DNA from: Microthyrium microscopicum
Lineage: Eukaryota; Ascomycota; Dothideomycetes; Microthyriales; Microthyriaceae
Assembly (NCBI GenBank): GCA_010405405.1
Contig: MU004239.1
Coordinates: forward strand, 1,104,713-1,168,712
Direction of reading: 5' to 3'
Length of the DNA stretch: 64,000 nt
Part shown: positions 11,050 through 20,621 of the stretch, piece after piece
How positions within the stretch are numbered: the stretch's first letter is position 1
Layout of the letters: each line of letters opens with the position of its first letter
Translations under genes and position numbers: made by a program
Notes under the pieces: model-generated
The model's database searches: none
Seen by the model: the letters and a program-made list of their open reading frames with translations, nothing else
What the model was told of the DNA's origin: nothing

Positions 11050-14000
11050 ATGGAACGATCGCGAGATAACGACGCTAACTCGACGAGTCCGGAACCCGGT
11101 AGACCAAGGAAACTCCGAAAAGGCACTCGAAGCTGCTGGGATTGTAAAAAGCGAAAGGTTAAATGCACTTTTGAATCGTTTACAGATACAGTATGCATTT
11201 CGTGCAAGAGACGTGGAGCACAATGTATTAGCCAAGAGCACCCAGAGGAAGATTATCGAGTCGCTGAAGACAGTCGAGGTAAGAATTCGCTGTTTCTTGA
11301 CTTGGAACCAAAAAAGTCGTATTTCCCATCTTATTCGAAGGCTGCCAAAGAATGCGATGGGTGGGTTACGGTTTTGCCACGAAAAGTCAGGATGGTCTTC
11401 CGCTACATTTCTTGACGATATCCGATGAAACCAAAAATTCACATCTCTGCCATCGCATTGGATGGCTCCCATCAGATGCGATAGGAATTTCAACGATATC
11501 ATCCAAAGAGGTTGATGGTCTTTTCGAAGCGGGTCAGCTCCAATCTTGACCTTGTACTGACCATCTTCAGGCGGCCAAGTACTTGAGCGCGTGGCGAGAG
11601 TTGAATCGCTGTTAGAGAGTCTGGTAACAAAACTCGACCAACATGTCAAGTATACTGGGAACTCGAATGGATTGGAGATACCGAAGTCTGAGGGAACCGT
11701 ATCCTTGTATGATACTCGATCAAAAGACTCCATAGTGCCCTCTGTATGTGGTCCTCTTCCATGCATGCATCGTAGCTCAATTCCTAACGTTCTGTCTATA
11801 GAAACGACCCCTCCAACAAAATAAGGAGCTTAAGGTCTGTGAGCTCAAAGTCTGCGAGCAGATGCCCACCCCTGAATCTTCTATTGCAACACCAGGAATT
11901 TCGACCTCTGGAGATTTTGAATATATGAAGGTAAGGTTTCCCCTGTGGCATCACATTTCTGATCTCAAACGATGGAATCCAAAATCACAAGATCTCCCAT
12001 CGCACTCGATGCCTACCACGCAATGCGTTTCTGTATGAGTGCTATGGCTCCATCGAATGCGATGCGTGTTCCACGTTTCTGTGAAGGAAATATCGAATGG
12101 CCTGTCCAAGGCGTGTTCGTTTTAATCGCAATCTTATACTAATACATCTCAGTTATCACAAACCCTACTTGCAGCATTCCCGTCACAAAATGATATCGAC
12201 ATTCTTTGCAAGTCGGATTATCAAGCGACTTATTACTTTCACAAAATAATGACTAATGCGGACCATGGTCTCGATCACGAGGCATACAACTTCGTCGACG
12301 AGCTAGCTCAGATACCAAGTCCTTCCACACATCCAGTTATGATTGCTAAACGCATGCTGATATTTGCATCGTTCTTACAATATTTTCCACCTCACACGGT
12401 AGCAGAGCTCAGCGAACCGGCCTCAATAGTTATCAAACGACTGACTGATGCCGCTATTCAATTGGTGACCACGAATGACGATTTGGTCGACTGTATGGAG
12501 GGTTTGGAATGTATCGTTTTGGAAGCATGTTTCCAAGCCAATGCTGGCAACCTTCGGCGATCTTGGTATGCTCTGAGGCGAGCGATGTTAACAGCTCAAA
12601 TCATGAAGCTGGATAAAGAAAATCAATCGCCGAGGAGGATCGATCCGAGAACCACGGTTGATCCTAAGTTTATGTGGCTTCGTCTGGTAATCATTGATCG
12701 ATTTCTCAGCCTTATGCTTGGTCTTGCCGAAGGAAACCCGGGCAAGCTTTCATACGAAAATCTCAGCGCTGCAGATCCAAGGACACAACTGGAGTTCATG
12801 CAGGCTGAAATCATTGGCCATCTGATCAGGCGAAATGCAACTGATCCATTGGCGCAAGATGTCCGCACGACACAAGACCTCGATGCGCAGCTACTACGTG
12901 TAGCGAAAAGCATGCCTGAGGAGTTTTGGCATCCCCCAAACTTTTCTATCCTGGAAATGAATTCTCAAGATGACTTTTCGGAGACGAGGCGTCTTGGCTA
13001 TCAGCTTCATCATTTCAATCTTGTTCATTTGCTTCACCTGCCGTACTTGCTTAGTAGCAATGGCCACAGCTATGACAAATACGCAAAATTTACGTGTATC
13101 AACGCGAGCCGCGAAATTCTTAGCCGATTTGTTGACTTTCGAAACTTTCACAAGTTCACGACCTGCTGCCGGACCGGCGATTTATTTGCTTGTAAGATAT
13201 TTTCCAGTTTTAAACCCCATTTCTATACTCCGTCTGCTGGAATCAAAGACTTCTATATATATAGTATCTCCCATCGCATTTGATGGCCACCATCGAATTT
13301 GTTCCTGCTCGAGTGCTATGGCGCCCATCGCATTCGCTGGCTACCATCAAGTGCGCTTCGGATCGAATGCGTTTCGGATCAAGTGCTATGGTTTCCAATC
13401 AGCCCTTGATAAAACTCTTCTATAGTCTTACGCTAACAATTTTTAGTAATGGCAGGAATCACAATTCTCATCTCTCACATAGATGGACATCGAAATCCCA
13501 ATCCCACGGAAAATCTATTAGCGCATCAACGACTGAGCGATCGTGCTATAGTAGAGCATGTGGTTGCAAACATGAACGAAGTCGCCATGAACTCCGACGA
13601 CAAGCTCTTAGGCAGGAACGCGGATATCTTGAAAGGCTTGCTCAAATGCGAAAGAGCAGCCGTGGATGACGACTCGTATACAGCCAGTTCTGCTCTTTGT
13701 TGTTTGGAGCAAGAATTCAATGCACTCCAGACTCCGATATCTTACTTTGGAATGGCCAAAGTCCCACTACATGTGGACAATATCCCACTTCCAGTCAATA
13801 CTTCGAACGATGTCTTTTCATTTGCTGGTCCACGACAGCCCTCCAGCAATGGCTTACTCCCTATGCAATCACAGCTCAGTTATCTTCCAGCAGATCAGCA
13901 AACACTGCATCCGAGTCTAACAGATACCATGCAAGACCCAATGTTTCAAGGTGTCGATGCTATGTTTTTTGACGGCGTGACGCGGGCTGGATGGCTCTGA
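11050..14000 (+). CDS. Zn2Cys6 transcription factor with fungal TF domain
   Basis: Likely a nuclear DNA-binding regulator; targets unknown. Exons are 11050-11278, 11571-11743, 11802-11930, 12153-13191 and 13447-14000, joining in frame to 707 residues. The zinc cluster has the spacing C-x2-C-x6-C-x9-C-x2-C-x6-C at residues 29-59, with a basic lead-in (RPRKLRKGTRS). A coiled-coil-like linker follows (ERVARVESLLESLVTKLDQH). The middle part (LLAAFPSQNDIDIL.., then LEACFQANAGNLRRSWYALRRA) fits the fungal-specific transcription factor domain, and the tail is disordered. Three of four introns are 222-292 bp, far above the local norm, and two or three carry a shared repeat (see separate entries). It lies upstream of a transporter and an O-methyltransferase, but a regulatory link is only a guess. 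Family is firm; splice sites are inferred from donors, branch sites and frame. Confidence 0.85.
11279..11570 (+). repeat. Oversized intron 1 of Zn2Cys6 gene, introner-like
   Basis: 292-bp intron. It contains two palindromic units: one at about 11328-11358 (CCCATC..ATTC / GAAT..GATGGG) and one at 11449-11482 (GCCATCGCATTGGATGG with CCCATCAGATGCGAT). The second unit, in sense orientation, matches GCCATCGCACTCGATGG in the intron of the minus-strand gene at 14893-15020 at most positions. It is more diverged than introns 3 and 4. Confidence 0.5.
11931..12152 (+). repeat. Oversized intron 3 of Zn2Cys6 gene, introner-like
   Basis: 222-bp intron with the donor GTAAGG and acceptor ATCTCAG. The sense strand carries ATCTCCCATCGCACTCGATG at about 11993-12012, then GAGTGCTATGGC and CCATCGAATGCGATG at 12037-12064. 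The two CATCGCA-type segments are inverted copies of each other. The same order of blocks (ATCTCCCATCGCA.., ACCA, GAGTGCTATGGC, CCATCG) occurs in intron 4 of this gene, so the two introns look like copies of one element. Confidence 0.65.
13192..13446 (+). repeat. Oversized intron 4 of Zn2Cys6 gene, introner-like
   Basis: 255-bp intron. Its sense strand holds ATCTCCCATCGCATTTGATG near 13266, an inverted partner CCATCGAATTTG, then the block at 13308-13340 that starts CTCGAGTGCTATGGCG. That 33-base block is identical at 28 positions to the reverse complement of 14957-14989, which lies in the intron of the neighbouring minus-strand gene. Both are in the sense orientation of their own transcripts. 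Confidence 0.7.
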
Positions 14001-14159
14001 GAATAGCATAGGGAATGTCAAAATACTGTCATCAAAGCAATCAACTTAGGTAGTCGTTGGTGGGGGGTATGTTGAGATCAATAGCCAAGTTCGCAAGGCA
14101 TCGTCTGCCTCGAGGTTTGGCGGAGCCATCATGATCTTTGTTGTATGCACCTTCCCTTC

Positions 14160-14620
14160 TCGGTGGTTGTTCCTGCTATGTTTCTGTTGTCGGTTTCAGC
14201 CTAACTGGCAGTTGCTCCCAGTACGAGACGAAGTCACGATCAGACAATGGAGTCAATGTCCCACCGCACACTACCGGCCTCTTCAAACTTCCTCTTCATC
14301 TCCTCTATCTCGCTTCCCTTCGCCTCATGAGTCAACTTTATCTGGTTCAGTCAATTCTAGATAACGCTGAAATGCTGAAATTCGTTCCTGGACGAGAGCT
14401 CGAACAGGGTGACCTGCGGAAACTCTTCGACGAGCTTGCAAGCAGCAAAACCATTTCAAATCCGCAGTGCCGGTATCTCGCCCTACAATACGAATTGATA
14501 TACTGCGATTGTAACGTTTCCGCTGGACATGAACACCAAGCACAACGGCATTGCAAGTGTCGCAAGGTATCACATCCTCAAAGTCTTAACTCATTACTCG
14601 ACTTAAAGTTGTTGTAAAGT
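14160..14620 (+). pseudogene. Chimeric gene-fragment pseudogene
   Basis: The segment around 14363-14440 is a diverged copy of the start of the gene at 15870: it would encode MLKFVPGRELEQGDLRKLFD against MLKIVPGQEFEEGDPRKLFD, and the DNA is about 85% identical by eye. Similarity also appears upstream (14160-14200 against 15620-15660), so promoter sequence was copied too. After the LFDEL codons the match stops. The end of the segment (14573-14617) instead encodes SHPQSLNSLLDLKLL, which resembles the last residues SHPQSLDSLLELELA of the O-methyltransferase at 20622-22026. It therefore looks like a mosaic of two gene fragments. A MITE terminal fragment begins 37 bp downstream. It is unlikely to make a functional protein. 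Confidence 0.6.
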
Positions 14621-14656
14621 TCTATGGTACAAAATCTGGAAGGTGCTAGGTAGTCA

Positions 14657-14737
14657 CTAACGGCATGTCAAAATAAATGGCGTGCTCCCATCAACTCTGA
14701 TGGGTACCACCAGCGCTGCTAACCAAAAGCTGCTTAA
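14657..14737 (-). mobile_element. MITE terminal fragment overlapping a coding end
   Basis: This stretch aligns for about 80 bp with the right end of the MITE at 9718-9916 (reverse complement of 9842-9916), including AACGGCATG.CAAAATAAAT, ATCAACTCTGATGG and CCAAAAG; by eye about 85% of positions agree. Only one end of the element is present. The last codons and the stop codon of the minus-strand gene ending at 14691 fall inside it. Confidence 0.7.
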
Positions 14738-15421
14738 ATTCCGCTCGTTTCCACACGTCCTCATCTCCTGGATCATAGTTCACTTGGACTTCTCTCTTAA
14801 CGATTCCGTCTTGAGGAAGATAGAACTTTCGTCGAGCTGGGAGTTCGCTGTTTATCAATTCTCGCATGAGGACGGCAGGTTCTTTAAGAGGCCTATGTAA
14901 GTATTAGTGAGTGAAATGGCTACAATCGACACCTTGACTGAATAAACGGCAGCCTCCCATCGAGTGCGATGGCCGCTATGGCACTCGAGGGGAGGATGGG
15001 CAGACGGGCAGAGAACTTACGTTGGCTCGACCACCTTGATGACGCTGATTTGCTCGCGAAGAGATCGCCATTTCTCCGTGAAAACGTTCTTGGGATCTTT
15101 TTGCGGTAACTCTTCCAGCGTGTGGTCTTTTGAAACTACTGCTGGTGTCTGACGCGGTCTCGCTGCCGCGACTTTTGGCTTCGATTTCTTTTGCTTTTTG
15201 GCAACAGGCATATCCTTTTTCTTTGCTGTGGACTTTTTGCGCTTGCCACTAGGAGCATCAGACTCGCAGGACGAAGCAGAAGCAGATTTCTGGGTGTCAT
15301 CATCCTGGGCATCAGAAACTGCATCGTACTCATCGTCGCTTTCCTGCGCAGGGTTCTTTTTCGTTGCGGATCTAGTCTTTCTCCCGGCGGTCGCGGCGGT
15401 AGCCGCCTTTTTCGGCACCAT
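14691..15421 (-). CDS. Small basic nuclear-type protein, unknown function
   Basis: Not recognised as a named family. Two exons, 15421-15021 and 14892-14691, join in frame to 200 residues. The first 110 residues are low complexity: alternating Lys/Arg-rich (KKAATAATAGRKTRSATKK, GKRKKSTAKKKDMPVAKKQK) and Ser/Asp-rich stretches, which resemble nuclear localisation signals and a disordered chromatin-associated protein. The second half is more structured (FTEKWRSLREQISVIKVVEP..., RRKFYLPQDGIVKREVQVNY). The 128-bp intron (14893-15020) carries an introner-like block. The final 14 or so residues and the TGA stop lie within a MITE fragment, so the original C-terminus was probably different. It is divergent from the gene at 15870, with 448 bp between start codons. 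Confidence 0.6.
14893..15020 (-). repeat. Introner-like intron in minus-strand gene
   Basis: 128-bp intron with donor GTAAGT, branch CTAAT and acceptor ACATAG. In transcript orientation, positions 14989-14957 read CTCGAGTGCCATAGCGGCCA followed by TCGCACTCGATGG. This matches 28 of 33 bases of 13308-13340 in intron 4 of the Zn2Cys6 gene, which is on the opposite genomic strand but also in sense orientation. The two halves of the block form an imperfect palindrome. Confidence 0.7.
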
Positions 15422-15869
15422 GGTCGACTTTGATGGCAATGCGGATAGCTATGAGTGGAGGTTGAGAACTGAGGAATATGAAGATGTCGATGATAGAGTT
15501 GGAGAATTTTGCAAGTGATGGTTGTGGATTTTTGTGTGGGAGTGGCAGGCAAGGCATCATCCAGTCTGCCTCGCAAGATATGGCAGGAGCCACCGTTTGT
15601 TTTTTGAATGCGCCTACCTGTCTTGGTGGTTGCTTCCCAACTTGTTTTTGTTAGGTGTCAGGAAAGGCAAGCAAGCACTGAGCAGGCAGTCGCGACCAAA
15701 CCAAGGTGAAGTCGCGACCAGAGTTATTTTGGCATTGTGCCCACCACCCGGGTTCTCCATCTTCTTCACAACTTACTCTATACTTCATCATCATCCACCT
15801 CCCTTGAACCATATAGCCGTTGGCTCCATCACCATTTTGTTAGCTCTAACAATTTCGGATAACGTTGAA

Positions 15870-16845
15870 ATGCTGAAAATTGTTCCTGGACAAGAGTTTG
15901 AAGAGGGTGACCCGCGGAAACTCTTCGATGAGTTGTTGCTCGCAGCCTATTACCACAACGAGCATTCGAACTTCGATGCGGCGATTATGCAAGTTCAAGC
16001 AAACTTGCAAGTTCCTGGTCTTTCGACTTGGTATAAATGCGCAAATATGATCATCGGGCTCGACTCAAAGGCTGCCTGGGATGAGGAAGCAGACTATTGG
16101 TACCACGCGCTACGCGGCGCCATCGCGCGTTTCGATGTTGAGATCAAGGGAAAGCCTGAATTCACTGTGCTTCTTGATGATCTGCGCGATTGCTTGGATG
16201 ATCTCACTAAACAACGTGAAGAAGAGGGCGCTGACCAGCCTTGAATTCAAGACCCGTCGTTCGATGAAGCGTTGGCGCAGGTAAGCATTTGCCAATGACA
16301 TCTTTTCTCTATCTGGATTGACACCGCTTCAGCAAGCCTACGAGGATGAGAAGACATCGTGGGATCGCGAGGAGATGGCAGTACTTAATGAGGAGTTCGC
16401 AGAACGTCAACGCGAAAAGGCTGGTGCCAAAGCTGCTAGAACTGATCTCACCGAAGAGGAGAAGAATTATAAACCCAAGTCGCTGGCCGAGAGACTGGGC
16501 GGAAGTGCTGTGAGCGAGGGCCACAAGCCTTTCAAATCTCCGATGAAGTCCAAACCCGATCTTGACCCTCCGCCAAAATCCCCCCTCCCGACGCGACTCG
16601 TTAGCAACAAGAACGCCGTACCCAAGAGTCCCAAAACAATTGGACGTACCTCAAAGTTCGAAACCATAGATACATTGCCTGCCATCTATGACACAAAGCC
16701 CCGCAAAGGTCGCCGAGAGTTGAAGAAGAAGAAAGGCGATGCTATCGATATTCGCGAGATGTGGCACAATGATGAGTCTGGCGAGAAGGGCAAGAAGGAT
16801 GACGAGACGAGTGCGGATAGCGAGGGGACTGCAGAAGACCGGTGA
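15870..16845 (+). CDS. Unknown protein, interrupted by an in-frame TGA
   Basis: Not recognised. The first part, 124 residues from MLKIVPGQEFEEGDPRKLFD, ends at an in-frame TGA at 16242-16244. The same frame continues through DPSFDEALAQ, crosses a good 52-bp intron (16281-16332, GTAAGC..TTCAG) and reads on for 170 residues to 16845: a highly charged stretch (REEMAVLNEEFAERQREKAG), then a disordered Lys/Pro-rich tail. Frame continuity across the TGA and the clean intron suggest one original gene of about 307 codons. Explanations are a nonsense mutation, a sequencing error, or a very short 36-nt intron at 16216-16251 that would remove the TGA and has a GCTGAC-like branch site; 36 nt is below the usual minimum. 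A copy of its 5' end sits at 14.2-14.4 kb. Confidence 0.5.
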
Positions 16846-18211
16846 TCTTATATCGACGGTTGAAGAGAGTTCTCTTTCTTGGGGGATGATACAAGCGTGA
16901 GGATCATTGGTAATAGCTTTCAACAACAATCTGTTCCAATTTCTAAATGGCACGTTCCTCATCCTGAAAAATATCACTGCGGCCATATAATAATACTGCC
17001 TGATCAACACACATGCCGGTGTCATCTCATGTCTGGCGCGTGCGTGCCTGTTCTACTGGTTTTGTAGAAATCGAAAACCAGTTTCTGTCCATCAATTTTG
17101 TACTCAACAATGATAAGTTAGGTCTATTCTCATCGGAAATCTGCGGGTAAAATAGGAGCTACTTCTCGGCCATCCGCTTTGAGAACGACCTTGGTGTTAT
17201 TGTATTTGCCTGCTTAGGTAGCCTTGCAATGAGCGGTGAGTCATTGCAAGATGGTGCCCGATGCAGTAATTGACGCCGACGTGATAGTCACTCAGGGTAT
17301 GGAGAGAATGATTGAGGGGCCGAAGTCTTGGAAGCAGACAAGGCAGACTATCAAAGATATGCGCGGCAATGCTGCATGTAAGACCAGAATGTACCTTATT
17401 TTTCGAGGATATTCTCATGATTGGACAACTTGTCTCGCAGCTTTTTTGTGTCTAACTTTGATTCCAGTGGTAGGGAAAGAAAATAGGTATTGCACATGTG
17501 CACCTAAAAGGTAGCTCTAAGATATTCTCTGTGCTGAAACTTTTGGAATGTGGTTGATTTTTAGAACAGGGTGCAAGGGTCCAGAGATAGCCAGCCCAGA
17601 CAAGCCAAGCTCGTGAACCCTGCAAGCCACATGTTTCCTAGCGGTGTTAGCCCACGCTCCGCTCATATGTCCGACGTCCGTGTGGACTTGATCTGGCTGT
17701 TCTAACGTGACTCCAATCATTTGGAGCGAACGCGCCAACAACTCCTTCTCAACCATTTCGGACAATACGGAATACGGTACCTTGTGCATTGATGATATCA
17801 CCCTTTCCATCGGATCTAACCGGCTTCAATCATAACACCATCGAACCGAGTCTTGATCAAGCTTTGATGCTCTGGATGAAAGTTGCTCCGATGGATTGGT
17901 TATCCTCTTTGTCCTGGATAGGGGCATCTGCAGGAGCTTAACGTTATTGTGTCTTCCTCCGCCGAATTCGGGAAATGCCTTACTATGATTGCGGCTCTGC
18001 TTTCTTCTTTGGTTCAAGATGTGTTCGATCTACAATCTAGAAACTAGCTAAGTTTGTCATGAAAGATTTCCTTTCTTCTTATAAACTCCGCTCGATTGCC
18101 TGTTTCTTGTTGTTGTAGGTATCAAGACTTCATTTCACAAAGCCCTTTTCGGCATCAATACTTCTTTTAATACTTCAACAATTCAAAGGTCCTGCGCTAG
18201 AGTGACCCATA
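16846..18211. other. Gene-free stretch
   Basis: About 1.4 kb without a recognisable gene. A minus-strand frame at 17517-18017 is open except for one stop but matches nothing I know. The right end is the upstream region of the MFS gene. Confidence 0.4.
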
Positions 18212-20311
18212 ATGACTTCTGATCAATTGTCCAGTCATGGTCCTGGTGATACAGAGAAGCAGTTCGAAAGCGGTATCACCACACCAGATCTTGTTGGGGA
18301 CGAAAAGCTCAAGCATCATGACCAACAAAAAGAATTTGAAGATGTTCAAGTCAACGACCTCGCGGCTTCCGACGAAGAGTATCCCACCGGTAGAAGGCTC
18401 GTCCCCATCATTGTGTCCTTAGTCCTTTCAGTCTTCCTTGTTTCATTAGACATGGTAATTGTCACCCTCACTGGCCGCGAGAGGAACACTGAACTGATTG
18501 TCTTCAGACCATTGTAGGCACCGCCATTCCAAAAATCACAGATGAATTCCACGGCCTGGATCAAGTAGCCTGGGTAGGTCAGCCACTTCCTGTAACTCAG
18601 CTTCATTGCTAATCGGCGACAGTACGGTGCAGCATACTTCATGACGTTTGGTGGCTTCCAATCAGCTTCCGGGAAGTTTTTCAAGTATTTTCCGTTGAAA
18701 GCTTCCTTCATTGGCTCTATCGGCATCTTCGAGCTTGGTTCATTAATATGCGGCGTGAGTAAAAATTTCGGTGACGTTCATTGTCGGGCGCGCAGTGAGT
18801 GGTGTTGGAGCCGCTGGCATAGCGACCGGTGCCTTCACAATGATCGCGTTCGCAGCAAAACCTGCTCTTCGACCAAACATGATGGGCATTGTTGGTGCTG
18901 TCTACGGGCTTTCCAGTGTTATTGGGCCCATCCTCGGTGGTGTGTTCAGCGATAAGACAACCTGGCGTTGGTGGTATGTTTTGGATCTTACTCACCTTCG
19001 TCAACTATGTGACTGACATTTTAGCTTCTTCGTCAACCTGCCTGTCGGAGGTCTCTCTGCCATCTTGATTTTTATCTTCTTCAAGACGCCGAAACATGCC
19101 AAAGTCGTACCAGCGACTCCCAAAGAAAAGTTCTTACAGATGGATCCTGTTGGACTCATTTTGATCATGGCCGGCATCATCAGTTTCATACTCGCCATGC
19201 AGTATGGAGGACAAACACACCCATGGAAGAGCAGCGTTGTGATCGGTCTACTCGTCGGTGCAGTTCTCATTTGGGCTGTTTTCATAGCCTGGGAGTCCTG
19301 GCAGGGTGAACGCGCCATGCTGATTCCGCGTCTCATGAAACAGCATCATATGTGGCAGCCTTCCTTCTTCCAATTCTTCTTCGCCGCCGGCTACTTCGTC
19401 CTCCTATATTACCTACCGATCTACTTTCAATCAGTAGATAACGCCACACCAATCCATTCAGGCGTGCTCAACCTGCCGCTAGTGCTCGGTATTGCGCTCG
19501 GATCCACTGTGTCCGGCATCATTGTTTCTAAAACTGGACATGCTGCGCCGTTCATGATGCTCGGCGCAGTTATGGGTACTGTTGCTTCAGGTTTGATCTA
19601 CACTTTCGACATCGGCACAGGCTCTGGCAAATGGATCGGATATCAAGCCTTGTATGGCATATTCATGGGAATGGGTTTTCAAATGGCTATCAACATCGCG
19701 CAAGCTAGCTCAAAACCAGAGGATATCTCGTCAGCTACCGCGATGGTATTCTGTAAGTGCTTGTCGTGGCCGCTCAAGAAGTTTTTCCCATTACTAATAC
19801 ACCTACGTAGTTTTCCAAACAATTGGCGGTGCATTTGCTATCTCTGCTGCACAGTCAGGTTTTGTGAACAGGCTGCTCGGTGTTTTACCTACCAGCGCTC
19901 CAGGAGTGGATCCCATGAAAGTTATAGCCACAGGTAGCGATCCCCATATAACCCCATCCAAGGTTGATACAGCTCCTTTTGGCTTTGGAAAATATCTTTT
20001 CGTAACTTTATACTGACAAATTAGGTGCTACCGAAATCAGGCACGCTTTTTCGGCCGGTGATGTGGCCGGTATCGTCCAGGCATACATGGCGTACGTTTT
20101 CCTCTTATATTGTGCTTGAAGGACCATTGCGATGGTTTTTCGATTGCTCACCGCTCTCATACGCTTTGGCGATCTTACACTAACAAATCTTAGGGGAGTG
20201 AAAGTTACTTTCATTATCATGATCGCTCTATGCAGCACTACAATCATTGCCGCATGTATGGCCCCATGGAAGCGCATCAATGCCGAATCGTTGAGTGGTG
20301 GCGTTGCTTAA
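18212..20311 (+). CDS. MFS drug:H+ antiporter, 14-TM type, with a frameshift
   Basis: Probably a plasma-membrane exporter of the DHA2-like family. Exons are 18212-18454, 18508-18573, 18623-18973, 19025-19752, 19811-19933, 20025-20091 and 20194-20311. Typical motifs are DM-TIVGTAIPKITDEF at TM1, YGAAYFMTFGGFQ, GRAVSGVGAAGI, YGLSSVIGPILGGVFSDKTT (motif C and the following loop) and WRWCFFVNLPVGG; the first and last are built across splice sites. The summed exon length is one base over a multiple of three. The extra base is near 18770: reading changes from ..GVSKNF to VTFIVGRAVSG in another frame, and no intron explains it. The gene is therefore either a recent pseudogene or carries an assembly error; otherwise it would encode about 564 residues. 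The neighbouring O-methyltransferase (convergent) suggests a small metabolic group. Confidence 0.8.
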
Positions 20312-20621
20312 GTTTTGATGATATACAAATGCTTAGCCAAGGAGTTGGGGAAAGTTTAGGTAGCCGCTCTTGTGGGGCGAGTTTGTGCTTCAATATCCAG
20401 AAGTATTGTGCTCATGTAATCTTACATCCAGTAGACTTTTATTTTAATGGCAATGTCTACTTATGCATATGGAATGTCTAGGTATATTTCAAGACACGAT
20501 GTTGTTGGTGTTGGAGACTTGCACAGAGCTAGATCCTGCACGTGGAAGATCTGCGGCTAGTTCCGATTTAGACTAGCGTACCAGCCAATGGTTATCATCT
20601 TGGTCTTTTTACACTCAAAGC

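Noticed and set aside
17517-18017. Minus-strand frame open for about 165 codons except one stop
   Set aside because: No recognisable motif, no splice partner and no start context; chance or very old debris.
20092-20193. 102-bp MFS intron with CCATTGCGATGG palindrome as an introner copy
   Set aside because: Only a 12-bp palindrome matches; no ordered blocks are shared with the other introns.
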